DNA from: an uncultured Arachnia sp.
GTDB lineage: Bacteria; Actinomycetota; Actinomycetes; Propionibacteriales; Propionibacteriaceae
Assembly (NCBI GenBank): GCA_947499145.1
Contig: CANMNB010000004.1
Location: 124,001-188,000, forward strand
Length of the DNA stretch: 64,000 nt
Reading direction: 5' to 3'
In this document: piece by piece, positions 9,270 to 17,913 of the stretch
Layout: each line of letters opens with the position of its first letter
Position numbering within the stretch: the stretch's first letter is position 1
The notes under the pieces: generated by a model
What the model was told of the DNA's origin: nothing
What the model saw: only the letters and a program-made list of their open reading frames with translations
Databases searched by the model: none
Position numbers and translations under genes: made by a program

Positions 9270-10816
9270 CCACTCGGACCCCGCTGCGACGAGCCCTGGT
9301 GTCCGTCTATGACAAGACGGGCCTGGAGGACCTGGCCGCGGACCTGGCCGGGGCAGGCATCCAGATCGTGTCCACCGGCTCCACGGCAGCCCGCATCGCC
9401 GAGGCCGGGATCGACGTCGTGCCGGTGGAGAAGCTGACCGGCTTCCCCGAGTGCCTGGACGGCCGGGTGAAGACGCTGCATCCCCGCGTGCACGCCGGGA
9501 TCCTCGCCGACCAGCGCCTCAGTGACCACCGCCGACAGCTGTCCGAGCTGGATATCGAGCCGTTCGACCTGGTGGTGGTGAACCTCTACCCCTTCGCCGA
9601 GACCGTCGCCTCGGGCGCCAGTCGGGAGGAGTGCGTGGAGCAGATCGACATCGGTGGCCCCTCCATGGTCCGAGCAGCCGCCAAGAATCACGCATCGGTC
9701 GCGGTGGTGACGTCCCCCGAGCAGTACGGCGACGTCGCGCGCGCGGTGCGCGATGGGGGGTTCACCGAGGAGCAGCGCCGCGCCCTGGCGGCAGCAGCCT
9801 TCCGGCACACCGCCGCCTACGACGTGGCTGTCGCCAACTGGATGGGCGAGGAGCTCTCCACCGACGAGGACCTCCCCGAGTTCTGGGGCATGGCCTACGA
9901 GAAGGTCGGGAACCTGCGCTACGGGGAGAACGCCCACCAGCGTGCCGCGCTCTACGGGGACCCGTCGGCACCAGCCGGCATCGCCCAGGCCACACTGCTC
10001 CACGGCAAGGCCATGAGCTTCAACAACTACACCGACGGCGACGCCGCCTACCGTGCGGCCCACGACTTCGACGAGCCCTGCGTCGCCATCATCAAGCACG
10101 CCAACCCCTGCGGCATCGCCATCGCCGAGGACATCGCCACCGCTCACCGCAAGGCCCACGAATGCGATCCGGTCTCCGCGTTCGGCGGAGTGATCGCCAC
10201 CAACCGTCCGGTCACGATCGAGATGGCCCGCGCGGTGCGTGACGTCTTCACGGAGGTTCTCATCGCCCCGGCCTTCGAGGACGGCGCGTTCGAGGTGCTC
10301 GCCTCCAAGAAGAACATCCGCCTCCTGGAGGCTGACGCATACGTCCACCCGGGGGCGGAGCTCAAGCCGATCAGCGGGGGCGCGCTGCGCCAGACGCCGG
10401 ACCGGCTCGACGAGGCCGGTGACGAGCCGGAGCGCTGGCAGCTCATGGCCGGCCCGTCCGCCTCCCCGGAGCAGTTGGCCGACCTGCGGTTCGCCTGGCG
10501 CGCCGTCAGGTCCGTGAAGTCCAACGCCATCCTGCTGGCCAAGGACGGCGCCTCCGTGGGCGTCGGGATGGGGCAGGTCAACCGTGTCGACTCCTGCAAG
10601 CTGGCCGTGGAGCGCGCCGGCGACCGCAGCCACGGTGCAGTGGCGGCCTCCGACGCCTTTTTCCCGTTCAGCGACGGACCGGGCATGCTAGCGGATGCCG
10701 GTGTGGTCGCCATCGTCCAGCCGGGCGGCTCGGTCCGGGACGACGAGACCATCGCCCTGTGCGCCGAGCGGGGTATCTCGCTCTACTTCACCGGCACCCG
10801 ACACTTCTTCCACTGA
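9266..10816 (+). CDS. purH: Bifunctional AICAR transformylase/IMP cyclohydrolase
   Basis: Catalyses the last two steps of IMP synthesis. The N-terminal IMP cyclohydrolase (MGS-like) domain covers about 1-150, with [14 protein letters not shown] and the [15 protein letters not shown] motif. The C-terminal AICAR formyltransferase domain covers about 200-516, with [13 protein letters not shown], the catalytic KHANPCG and FPFSDGP. The 516-residue length is normal. ATG overlaps the purN stop and is preceded by AAAGGAG. The folD product, downstream, helps supply the 10-formyl-THF cofactor used here. Confidence 0.97.
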   Translation: MTTRTPLRRALVSVYDKTGLEDLAADLAGAGIQIVSTGSTAARIAEAGIDVVPVEKLTGFPECLDGRVKTLHPRVHAGILADQRLSDHRRQLSELDIEPFDLVVVNLYPFAETVASGASREECVEQIDIGGPSMVRAAAKNHASVAVVTSPEQYGDVARAVRDGGFTEEQRRALAAAAFRHTAAYDVAVANWMGEELSTDEDLPEFWGMAYEKVGNLRYGENAHQRAALYGDPSAPAGIAQATLLHGKAMSFNNYTDGDAAYRAAHDFDEPCVAIIKHANPCGIAIAEDIATAHRKAHECDPVSAFGGVIATNRPVTIEMARAVRDVFTEVLIAPAFEDGAFEVLASKKNIRLLEADAYVHPGAELKPISGGALRQTPDRLDEAGDEPERWQLMAGPSASPEQLADLRFAWRAVRSVKSNAILLAKDGASVGVGMGQVNRVDSCKLAVERAGDRSHGAVAASDAFFPFSDGPGMLADAGVVAIVQPGGSVRDDETIALCAERGISLYFTGTRHFFH

Positions 10817-10827
10817 GACGAGGCACG

Positions 10828-11688
10828 ATGACCGCGACGAAGATGGCCGGGGTACCGGTCGCCAGGCAGATCAAGGCCGAACTGGCCGAGCGCGTGGCCC
10901 GGCTCGGGGCTGGGGGTGTGGTCCCCGGCCTCGCCACGGTGCTGGTCGGTGACGACCCCGGCAGCCACTCCTACGTGGCGGGCAAGCACCGTGACTGTGC
11001 CGAGGTGGGGATCCGCTCCATTCGTGTGGACCTGCCCGCGGACACCACCGAGGCCCGGCTCGCCGAGGAGCTGGAGCGGCTGAACACCGATCCGCTGTGC
11101 ACCGGCTACATCGTGCAGCTGCCCCTGCCGCGTCACCTGGACGACAACTGGGCGCTGTCACTGGTGGACCCGGACAAGGACGCCGACGGCCTGCATCCCG
11201 TGAACCTGGGCCGCCTCGTGCTCGGGATCCCCGGCGCCCTGCCCTGCACACCTCGCGGGATCGTCACCCTCCTTCGCCACTACGGCGTCGAGCTCGACGG
11301 GGCCCACGTCGTGATCGTCGGTCGCGGCACCACTGTCGGCCGTCCGTTGGGGTTGTTGCTGACCCGACGCAGTGAGAACTCGACCGTCACCCTGTGCCAC
11401 ACCGGCACCCGCGACCTGGCGTCGCTGACCCGGCAAGCCGACGTCGTCGTCACCGCGGCCGGGCACCCCGGTACCGTCACCGCCGACATGATCGCCGACG
11501 GCGCGGTCCTCGTGGACGTGGGGATCACACGCACCGAGGATGGTCTCGTGGGCGACCTGGCGCCGGACGTGTGGGAGAAGGCGTCGCTCGTCGCGCCGGT
11601 CCCGGGTGGAGTGGGGCCCATGACCCGTGCCATGCTCCTGAGCAACGTCGTCGACCGTGCGGAAGCCCTGCATGCGCGACAGGCCTGA
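10828..11688 (+). CDS. folD: Methylenetetrahydrofolate dehydrogenase/cyclohydrolase
   Basis: Interconverts 5,10-methylene-, methenyl- and 10-formyl-tetrahydrofolate, supplying formyl groups to PurN and PurH. The 286 residues show the substrate-site segment [15 protein letters not shown], the signature GYIVQLPLP and the cofactor-site motif [17 protein letters not shown], ending with [17 protein letters not shown] 10828 gives the family length; the frame extends upstream into purH, but those codons would be in the wrong place. It starts 11 nt after purH and overlaps the next gene by 17 nt, so all belong to one operon. Confidence 0.96.
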   Translation: MTATKMAGVPVARQIKAELAERVARLGAGGVVPGLATVLVGDDPGSHSYVAGKHRDCAEVGIRSIRVDLPADTTEARLAEELERLNTDPLCTGYIVQLPLPRHLDDNWALSLVDPDKDADGLHPVNLGRLVLGIPGALPCTPRGIVTLLRHYGVELDGAHVVIVGRGTTVGRPLGLLLTRRSENSTVTLCHTGTRDLASLTRQADVVVTAAGHPGTVTADMIADGAVLVDVGITRTEDGLVGDLAPDVWEKASLVAPVPGGVGPMTRAMLLSNVVDRAEALHARQA

Positions 11689-11965
11689 CAAGCCGGCCGA
11701 GGAGCTTCCCCAGAACCCGTGGCCCCTCGGGGTGGCGGTGGTGGTGGCGTTGGGGGGACTCGCCGTGGTTGCCCTCGGTGAATGGCGCTTCGGCGCGGTG
11801 CTCGTGGGCTCCGCCGTCGCCCTGGCCGCACTGCTGCGCCTCGCTCTCCCGGAGCGGATGGCGGGACTGCTCGTGATCCGGCGCCGGTGGATCGACGTGG
11901 TGGGGCTGGCGGGCCTCGCGGCCGCCATCATCGTGCTGGCGTTCGTGGTGCCCCCAGGTACGTGA
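11672..11965 (+). CDS. DUF3017 family small membrane protein
   Basis: A 97-residue membrane protein matching the actinobacterial DUF3017 pattern: a short polar N-terminus ([18 protein letters not shown]) followed by three hydrophobic segments (about 19-36, 40-55 and 70-92) with [17 protein letters not shown] between the second and third. The molecular function is unknown. The start codon lies inside folD, with GGAAG 6 nt upstream, and the two genes overlap by 17 nt. DUF3017 next to folD is a common actinobacterial arrangement, so conserved co-transcription is likely. Confidence 0.8.
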   Translation: MRDRPDKPAEELPQNPWPLGVAVVVALGGLAVVALGEWRFGAVLVGSAVALAALLRLALPERMAGLLVIRRRWIDVVGLAGLAAAIIVLAFVVPPGT

Positions 11966-11999
11966 TCCCCCCGGTCCCGGGGCGGTCGGACGGGAGCGA

Positions 12000-12005
12000 T
12001 AGAGT
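12000..12005 (+). promoter_or_regulatory. -10 box (TAGAGT) of mdh
   Basis: TAGAGT predicts a start near 12012 and a leader of about 35 nt with GAGG before GTG 12047. No convincing -35 is visible. Unlike many promoters here this would give a leadered mRNA. Confidence 0.35.
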
Positions 12006-12046
12006 CGTGGGGTACGCATTCCCACACAAGAAATGAGGTCGCCCAC

Positions 12047-13036
12047 GTGAGCACCGAGGCTCCTGTCAAGATCGCCGTCACCGGCGCCGCCGGCCAGATC
12101 TGTTACAGCCTTCTCTTCCGGATCGCGAGCGGCTCGCTCCTCGGGGACCGCCCGATCGAGTTGCGCCTCCTCGAGATCACCCCGGCACTGAAGGCGCTCG
12201 AGGGCGTCGTCATGGAACTGGACGACTGCGCCTTCCCCAACGTCGTGAACATTGAGATCGGCGACGACCCGACTCAGGTCTTCGACGGCGTCAACCTGGC
12301 CATGCTCGTCGGTGCCATGCCGCGCAAGGCGGGCATGGAGCGCTCGGACCTGTTGAGCGCCAACGGCAAGATCTTCACGGAACAGGGCCGTGCGCTGAAC
12401 CAGGTCGCGGCCAACGACGTCAAGGTCCTGGTGACCGGGAATCCCGCCAACACCAATGCCCTGATCGCCATGCGCAATGCCCCCGACATCCCGCAGGAGC
12501 GCTTCAACGCCCTGACGCGACTCGACCACAACCGGGCCATCAGTCAGCTCGCCGCCAAGGTGGGCGCGCCGGTGGACCAGATCACGCACATGACCATCTG
12601 GGGGAACCACTCCGTCACCCAGTACCCGGACCTCTTCAACGCCCGGGTCGGGGATCGAGTAGCCGCGGACGTGGTCGACGACCAGGAGTGGATCGCCAAC
12701 ACCTTCATCCCGAAGGTCGCCAAGCGCGGCGCCGAGATCATCGAGGCGCGGGGTCTGTCGTCGGCGGCCTCCGCCGCCAACGCCACGGTCGAGCACATGC
12801 GCGACTGGGTCCTCGGCACGCCCGAGGGCGACTGGGTCTCCATGTCCGTGCCGTCCGACGGCTCCTACGGCGTGCCCGAGGGGATCATCTCCTCCTTCCC
12901 CTGCACCGTCACCGACGGGCGCTATGAGATCGTCCAGGGCCTGGACATCAACGAGTTCTCACGCTCCCGTATCGATGCCTCGGTCGCGGAGTTGCTGGAG
13001 GAGCGCGACGCCGTCACCGAGCTCGGCCTGATCTGA
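12047..13036 (+). CDS. mdh: Malate dehydrogenase (NAD)
   Basis: Oxidises malate to oxaloacetate in the TCA cycle. The 329-residue product is of the long cytosolic-type MDH. It opens with the dinucleotide-binding [16 protein letters not shown] and contains [15 protein letters not shown] and LTRLDHNRA (substrate-binding arginine). The catalytic histidine is in [12 protein letters not shown]. The GTG start follows a short leader with GAGG. It is monocistronic by position: 81 nt separate it from the DUF3017 gene, and purU has its own promoter. Confidence 0.97.
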   Translation: MSTEAPVKIAVTGAAGQICYSLLFRIASGSLLGDRPIELRLLEITPALKALEGVVMELDDCAFPNVVNIEIGDDPTQVFDGVNLAMLVGAMPRKAGMERSDLLSANGKIFTEQGRALNQVAANDVKVLVTGNPANTNALIAMRNAPDIPQERFNALTRLDHNRAISQLAAKVGAPVDQITHMTIWGNHSVTQYPDLFNARVGDRVAADVVDDQEWIANTFIPKVAKRGAEIIEARGLSSAASAANATVEHMRDWVLGTPEGDWVSMSVPSDGSYGVPEGIISSFPCTVTDGRYEIVQGLDINEFSRSRIDASVAELLEERDAVTELGLI

Positions 13037-13050
13037 GCCGACCACACCGT

Positions 13051-13092
13051 CGTGCATGGGCGCCGAGCCGCTAGGCTGTGCGCCCATGCACG
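13051..13092. promoter_or_regulatory. 13-bp perfect inverted repeat bracketing the purU promoter
   Basis: CGTGCATGGGCGC (13051-13063) is matched by its exact reverse complement GCGCCCATGCACG (13080-13092). The 16-nt spacer contains the TAGGCT -10 box (13072-13077), and the right arm contains the purU ATG (13086). It could be a dimer operator over the core promoter. In a transcript reading through from mdh it could instead be a stem that hides the purU start. Confidence 0.6.
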
Positions 13093-13925
13093 ATCTCGTG
13101 GTCCAGTTCCAGTGCCCCGACCAGCCGGGGATCGTCCACGCCCTCACGGGAGCCATCGTCGAGGCCGGCGGCAACATTGCGGAACTCCAGCAGTTCTCCT
13201 CCCCGGACACGGGCAACTTCTTCACCCGGATCCACGTGGAGGGTGCCGAGCCGGGAGCGCTGGACGCGGCCATCGCGGCTCGTTCGGCGCGTTTCTCGGC
13301 CTCCCACCAGGTGCACGAGTCCGGCAGGCCCACCCGCACGCTGGTGCTCGCCTCCAAGGCGGCGCACTGCGTCAATGACCTCCTGTTCCGCTGGCGTGGC
13401 GGTGAGTTGCCGATCGACGTCGTCGGGATCATGGCCAACCACGAGACCCTCGCCCCTCTCGCCGACTTCTACGACGTCGACTTCTCCTCCCGGCAGGTCG
13501 ATCGCGACAGCAAGGCAGCCTTCGAGGCCGACGTGCGGCGCCGGGTCGAGGAGGAGGGCGTCGAGCTCGTCGTGCTCGCCCGCTACATGCAGATCCTGAG
13601 CCCGGAACTGTGCGGGTTCCTCGCCGGGCGCGCGATCAACATCCATCACTCCTTCCTGCCGGGGTTCAAGGGTGCCAACCCGTACCGCCAGGCGCACACG
13701 CGCGGGGTCAAGCTGATCGGTGCCACCGCCCACTTCGTCACCAGCGACCTCGACGAGGGGCCCATCATCGAGCAGAACGTCGTTCGGGTGGACCACTCCA
13801 TGTCCGTGGCGAAGCTGGTGCGCAAGGGTCAGGCGCAGGAGTCGCAGACCCTCGCAGAGGCCGTTCGCCTGTTCGCTGAACACCGGGTGTTCCTCGACGG
13901 GGAGCGCACGGTGATCTTCCGATGA
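13086..13925 (+). CDS. purU: Formyltetrahydrofolate deformylase
   Basis: Hydrolyses 10-formyl-THF to formate and THF, balancing the folate pools. The 279 residues comprise an N-terminal ACT domain (1-80, DLVVQFQCPDQPGIVHALTG) and a C-terminal formyl-hydrolase domain resembling PurN, with ARYMQILSP, the Asn-His motif NIHHSFLPGFKG and the Asp in the ATAHFVTSDLDEGPII segment. ATG 13086 is 8 nt after TAGGCT, so the mRNA may be leaderless; an upstream in-frame ATG (13056) would lie before the promoter. An inverted repeat surrounds this start. It is followed after 13 nt by the CNNM-type gene. Confidence 0.95.
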   Translation: MHDLVVQFQCPDQPGIVHALTGAIVEAGGNIAELQQFSSPDTGNFFTRIHVEGAEPGALDAAIAARSARFSASHQVHESGRPTRTLVLASKAAHCVNDLLFRWRGGELPIDVVGIMANHETLAPLADFYDVDFSSRQVDRDSKAAFEADVRRRVEEEGVELVVLARYMQILSPELCGFLAGRAINIHHSFLPGFKGANPYRQAHTRGVKLIGATAHFVTSDLDEGPIIEQNVVRVDHSMSVAKLVRKGQAQESQTLAEAVRLFAEHRVFLDGERTVIFR

Positions 13926-13938
13926 GTCCGGTCCCCCG

Positions 13939-15276
13939 GTGAACGTGCTGGGCGACGTCGCGCTGATCGGCTTGTTCATCCTGGTCGGTGGCGTGTTCGC
14001 GGCGGCCGAGATGGCCCTCGTCTCGTTGCGGGACTCCCAGGTCCGGGCGTTGGCCGGCAGGGGCAAACGCGGCCGCGCCATCGAACGCCTCACCAGCAAC
14101 CCCAATCTGTTCCTGTCGGCCGTCCAGATCGGCGTCACGGTCTCGGGGTTCCTCTCCGCGGCCTTCGGCGGCGCGACGCTGGCAGGCCGGTTCGCGCCCA
14201 CGCTCGAGTCCGTCGGCGTCCCCGCCGGGATCGCCCACACCGTCGCTCTGGTGCTGGTCACGGTGGCGATCTCCTACTTCTCCATCGTGGTGGGGGAGCT
14301 CACCGCCAAACGGTTGGCCATGCAGCGCGCCGAGGGCTTCGCCCTGGCGCTGGCGCCGCTGGTCTCCGGGATCGCGACCATCGCCCGTCCCGTCATCTGG
14401 TTCCTGGGCGCCTCCACCGACGTGGTGGTGCGCCTGCTGGGCGGCGACCCGAAGCTCGCCCGCGACGCCGTCACCGACGAGGAGATCCGCGCCCTTGTGG
14501 CAGGCTCGGAGACCCTCGGGACCGAGGAGCGGCGCATTCTGCACGAAGTCTTCGACGCGGGGGAGCGGAGTCTGCGGGAAGTCATGGTCCCCCGCACCGA
14601 GGTGGACTTCCTGCCGGCCGAGATGCCCGTCCAGCGGGCCTACCGGGAGGTCCGCGGGGCACCCCACTCCAGGTACCCGGTGACCGACGGCTCGGTGGAC
14701 CGGGTGATCGGATTCCTGCACGTGCGGGACCTCATGGACCTGGAGGGCACGGCACGCCAAGGTGAACTGCGCTCCATCGTCAGGCCGGTGCTCAGCCTGC
14801 CGGAGACCGTCCGGATCCTCCGCGCCCTGAGCGCCATGCGGGCGGCGGGCTCCCACATGGCCATCGTGCGTGACGAGTACGGCGGCACGGCCGGCATCGT
14901 GACGCTGGAGGACCTCGTGGAGGAGCTGGTCGGCGACATCACCGACGAGTACGACGTCGTGGCCCAACCGACGGTCCGCGCCATCGACCGCATGGACGGC
15001 TTGACCACCATCGAGGAGTTCGCCGAGGCCACGGGCTACGTCATCCCCGAGGGGCCCTACGACACCGTGGCCGGGTACGTCATGCACCAATTGGGCGCGG
15101 TTCCCCAGGTGGGGGACGCGACGGTGGTACATCTGGAGGCGTCGGGCGCTGGCGAGTCCGATGTCGCGGTCCCCTTCCGCCTGGCGGTCGTCGAGCTCGA
15201 CGGACGCCGGGCAGCCTGGCTCTCGGTGAGGAGGGAGAACGTGGCCGAGTCCGCTTCGGAGGTGGGCGATGGATGA
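13939..15276 (+). CDS. CNNM/CorC (HlyC-type) membrane protein with CBS pair
   Basis: A member of the CNNM/CorC family, often annotated hemolysin-like and implicated in magnesium or other divalent-cation export. The 445 residues comprise a DUF21 membrane domain with about four segments (1-175, beginning FILVGGVFAAAEMALVSLRD), two CBS motifs (about 215-340, with VMVPRTEVDFLP and HMAIVRDEYGGTAGIVTLED) and a C-terminal CorC_HlyC domain (PEGPYDTVAGYVMHQLG). GTG 13939 is the first start in frame; GTG 13945 is an alternative. The stop overlaps the next start, coupling it to a kinase-like gene. The transported ion cannot be read from sequence. Confidence 0.9.
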   Translation: MNVLGDVALIGLFILVGGVFAAAEMALVSLRDSQVRALAGRGKRGRAIERLTSNPNLFLSAVQIGVTVSGFLSAAFGGATLAGRFAPTLESVGVPAGIAHTVALVLVTVAISYFSIVVGELTAKRLAMQRAEGFALALAPLVSGIATIARPVIWFLGASTDVVVRLLGGDPKLARDAVTDEEIRALVAGSETLGTEERRILHEVFDAGERSLREVMVPRTEVDFLPAEMPVQRAYREVRGAPHSRYPVTDGSVDRVIGFLHVRDLMDLEGTARQGELRSIVRPVLSLPETVRILRALSAMRAAGSHMAIVRDEYGGTAGIVTLEDLVEELVGDITDEYDVVAQPTVRAIDRMDGLTTIEEFAEATGYVIPEGPYDTVAGYVMHQLGAVPQVGDATVVHLEASGAGESDVAVPFRLAVVELDGRRAAWLSVRRENVAESASEVGDG

Positions 15277-16477
15277 CGGCGCGGAGCTGCTGACCGGGCC
15301 CGACGTGGACGGGCTCCTGAGGGCGGCCGTCGAACACGCCGGGGGGCTGCTGAAGTCCTGGTCGCTGGACCACGTCGACGCCAACCCCGAGCTGTCGACA
15401 ACCGCCACCTATGTGGCCGAGGTCGAGTGGCCCTACGGCACCCGAACGGAGTTGCTGGGTGTCAGCGCGCGGTCCGGTCGGTTGGCGCCATCGGACGCCA
15501 AGGCCGAGATCTTCGCCGACGGCAACCGCGAGGTGGCCGTCTGGCTCTACCCCGAGGATCCCGACCTGCCCGGCCTGCCTCGCGCCGCGTTCGCGGAGCA
15601 GCTCGCCGAACTCCTGACCTCGGAGGCGGACCTGGGTCGGACCGTGTCGCCCGAGGCAGTCAAGCTGACCATGATCGGCTACCGGCCCCGCCGCCGCGCC
15701 GTCGTACGAGCCGTGCTGGAGGACCCGAGGGAAGTGCTCTACGTCAAGGTGTTGCGGCCCAAGCTCTTCGACGACGTGGTCGCCAAGCACCGGATGCTCC
15801 TGCGGGCCGGTGTTCCCGCCCCGGAGATCGTGGCAGCCACGCAGGACAAGCTGTTGGTGCTGCGGGAACTCCCGGGCACCGCGCTGGCCCGCGCCCTCTT
15901 CGAGCCGGGGGATCCCTGCACGGCCGAACAACTGATCGACCTGCTGGACTCCATGCCGTCCGAGGTGGCGGCGCTCGACCGCAGACCGCCGTGGTCGGAC
16001 GCGGTCGCCCACTACGCCGCGATGGTCAGCAAGGCCCTCCCGGAGACCACGGCGGAGCTCGAATGGGCCGCGGGCCGCATCAGCGAGGGACTGACCCCCT
16101 ACCCGCCGGGCCACGAGCCCACCCATGGGGACTTCCACGAGGGGCAACTGCGGGTGGCCGGCGGGCGGATCGTGGGCATGCTCGACGTCGACACCATCGG
16201 TCCCGGCCGTCGAGCGGATGACCTGGCCTGCCTCATCGCGCACCTCTCGACCATCCAACGGATGAATGAGGAGCAGGAGGCCAAGGTGCGCGACCTGTTG
16301 CGGCGCTGGGTTCCGGTCTTCGACGAGCGGGTGGATCCGGTCGAACTGCGGCTGCGCGCGGCCGCCGTCGTCATCAGCCTGGCGACGGGTCCCTACCGGG
16401 GCCAGGAGAAGCACTGGCAGGAGACCACGTGGCGCATGGTGCGGGCGGCCTCGGCGCTGATTCGACAGGTCTCGTGA
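15269..16477 (+). CDS. APH-fold small-molecule kinase (substrate unknown)
   Basis: A 402-residue protein with the aminoglycoside-phosphotransferase/choline-kinase fold. The catalytic loop reads THGDFHEGQL (HGDxxxxQ, with Gln where Asn is usual) and the metal-binding Asp lies in GMLDVDTIGPGRRADD. An N-terminal lobe of about 110 residues precedes the kinase core and resembles the N-cap of maltokinase-like enzymes, but I cannot assign a substrate. ATG overlaps the CNNM stop by 8 nt, with GGAGG 6 nt upstream, implying translational coupling. Antibiotic resistance is unlikely given the core setting. Confidence 0.72.
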   Translation: MDDGAELLTGPDVDGLLRAAVEHAGGLLKSWSLDHVDANPELSTTATYVAEVEWPYGTRTELLGVSARSGRLAPSDAKAEIFADGNREVAVWLYPEDPDLPGLPRAAFAEQLAELLTSEADLGRTVSPEAVKLTMIGYRPRRRAVVRAVLEDPREVLYVKVLRPKLFDDVVAKHRMLLRAGVPAPEIVAATQDKLLVLRELPGTALARALFEPGDPCTAEQLIDLLDSMPSEVAALDRRPPWSDAVAHYAAMVSKALPETTAELEWAAGRISEGLTPYPPGHEPTHGDFHEGQLRVAGGRIVGMLDVDTIGPGRRADDLACLIAHLSTIQRMNEEQEAKVRDLLRRWVPVFDERVDPVELRLRAAAVVISLATGPYRGQEKHWQETTWRMVRAASALIRQVS

Positions 16478-16582
16478 CGCCGCGTATTGCGGTCTGATAA
16501 CGATTCCTTCCGGAACATGCGCAGGGATGATCCCGGGGAGTATGGTCACTTCCGCCCACTACAGCTGCAGAGGAAGGCAGAC

Positions 16583-17758
16583 GTGAACAAGACCCTGTTG
16601 AGGCTCGCCGCACTGATCGGCGCGAGCGCACTGGCGCTCTCGGCGTGTGCGGAAGCACCGGAGACCAGCCCCGAGCCGGCGGACACCGCGGCCCAGACCG
16701 CCGCGGAGACCACCGCCGCGGAGACCACGGCCGAGGAGACCTCCCCCGCCGAGACCACGGCCGAGGAGACCACCGACGCCGCCGCCGACTACAAGGCGTG
16801 CATGGTCTCCGACGCCGGCGGCTTCGACGACAAGTCGTTCAACGAGACGGCTTACGCCGGACTCATGCGCGCGAAGGACGAACTCGGCATCGAGACCGGC
16901 GAGATCGAGTCCAATGCCAACAGCGACTTCGCGCCGAACATCCAGTCGATGATCGACGCCGACTGCGACATCGTCATCACCGTCGGGTTCCTGCTCGCCG
17001 ACGCCACCGAGGCGGCGGCCAAGCAGAACCCGGACGTCCACTTCGCCATCGTCGACAACAACTCCTTCGAGGGCGTCGACAACGCGAAGGGCCTCATCTT
17101 CAACACCGCCGAGTCCTCCTTCCTCGGCGGCTACCTCGCCGCCGGCATGAGCGAGACCGGCAAGGTCGGAACCTTCGGCGGCATGAAGATCCCGACCGTG
17201 ACGATCTTCATGGACGGCTTCGCCCAGGGCGTGCAGCACTACAACGAGACCAAGGGCGCCGAGGTCCAGGTCATCGGGTGGAACCCGGAGACCCAGGACG
17301 GCCAGTTCGTCCCCGGCAATGACCCGTTCGGCAACATCGACGGCGGCAAGAACACCGCCGACACCCTGATCTCCCAGGGCGCGGACATCATCTTCCCGGT
17401 TGCGGGCCCCGCCGGTCTTGGTGGACTCCAGGCCGCGCAGGCCTCCGGCGGCAACGTCAACGCCATCTGGGTGGACACCGACGGCTGCGTCTCCGCCGCC
17501 GAGTACTGCCCGGTGCTGATCTCCTCGGTCTACAAGGGCATGGACAACGCCGTGTTCGACGCCATCCAGGCCTCCCTGGAGGGTGAGTTCAACGCCGATC
17601 CCTACGTGGGCACCCTGGAGAACGAGGGAACCGGCCTGGCCGATTTCCACGAGTTCGACGGAAAGGTCTCCGACGAGCTGAAGGCCGAACTGGAGCAGCT
17701 CAAGGCCGACATCATCGCTGGCGAGATCACGATCACCTCCGAGGCACAGCCGAAGTGA
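16583..17758 (+). CDS. BMP/PnrA family nucleoside-binding lipoprotein
   Basis: The solute-binding lipoprotein of a nucleoside ABC importer. The 391 residues start with a lipoprotein signal (LIGASALALSAC, lipid-anchor Cys near residue 23). A low-complexity Ala/Glu/Thr linker to about residue 68 follows, then a Bmp/PnrA domain. The ligand-site motif SDAGGFDDKSFNETAY matches the purine-nucleoside-binding family. The GTG start is preceded by AGGAAGG; the frame is open 32 codons upstream, but only this start places the signal peptide at the N-terminus. A -10-like TATGGT lies at 16541-16546. The downstream ABC, permease, cdd and add genes support nucleosides as cargo. Confidence 0.92.
   Translation: MNKTLLRLAALIGASALALSACAEAPETSPEPADTAAQTAAETTAAETTAEETSPAETTAEETTDAAADYKACMVSDAGGFDDKSFNETAYAGLMRAKDELGIETGEIESNANSDFAPNIQSMIDADCDIVITVGFLLADATEAAAKQNPDVHFAIVDNNSFEGVDNAKGLIFNTAESSFLGGYLAAGMSETGKVGTFGGMKIPTVTIFMDGFAQGVQHYNETKGAEVQVIGWNPETQDGQFVPGNDPFGNIDGGKNTADTLISQGADIIFPVAGPAGLGGLQAAQASGGNVNAIWVDTDGCVSAAEYCPVLISSVYKGMDNAVFDAIQASLEGEFNADPYVGTLENEGTGLADFHEFDGKVSDELKAELEQLKADIIAGEITITSEAQPK
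16721..16771 (+). repeat. 21-nt direct repeat in the lipoprotein linker
   Basis: A 21-nt unit starting GAGACCACGGCCGAGG occurs at 16721-16741 and exactly again at 16751-16771 (period 30). It encodes the ETTAEET-type linker of the BMP lipoprotein. A partial copy lies just upstream. The length is probably variable between strains. Confidence 0.7.
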
Positions 17759-17763
17759 TCCCC

Positions 17764-17781
17764 GCCTGAGGACGCTCAGGC
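17764..17781 (+). terminator. Short hairpin after the BMP lipoprotein gene
   Basis: GCCTGAG (17764-17770), loop GACG, CTCAGGC (17775-17781): a 7-bp stem 6 nt after the stop codon. It has no U-tract. It is the first of two hairpins in tandem and may protect the 3' end of the lipoprotein mRNA. Confidence 0.4.
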
Positions 17782-17790
17782 AACTCCTCC

Positions 17791-17823
17791 GCTGGCCGGG
17801 AAGCTGAACGCTTCCCGGCCAGC
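17791..17823 (+). terminator. Strong 14-bp hairpin between lipoprotein and ABC genes
   Basis: GCTGGCCGGGAAGC (17791-17804), loop TGAAC, then the perfect complement GCTTCCCGGCCAGC (17810-17823). There is no U-tract, as is usual for high-GC terminators. Placed after the solute-binding gene, it would reduce read-through or stabilise the upstream mRNA, giving more binding protein than transporter. Confidence 0.65.
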
Positions 17824-17878
17824 GCCATGAGGCGGGACGACACCCCGCCCGCACGAGACGGCACCGTTGCCGACTCGC

Positions 17879-17884
17879 TAGGAT
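17879..17884 (+). promoter_or_regulatory. -10-like TAGGAT upstream of the ABC ATPase gene
   Basis: TAGGAT after the hairpins predicts a second start near 17891, leaving a leader of about 23 nt with CAGGAG before GTG 17914. It would allow transporter expression independent of the upstream lipoprotein transcript. No -35 is seen. Confidence 0.35.
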
Positions 17885-17913
17885 CCACGACAGGGCGACC
17901 AACAGGAGACAAC

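Noticed and set aside
15269-16477. Aminoglycoside resistance gene
   Set aside because: The fold is shared by many housekeeping kinases, the gene is coupled to a core CNNM gene and codon use matches neighbours.
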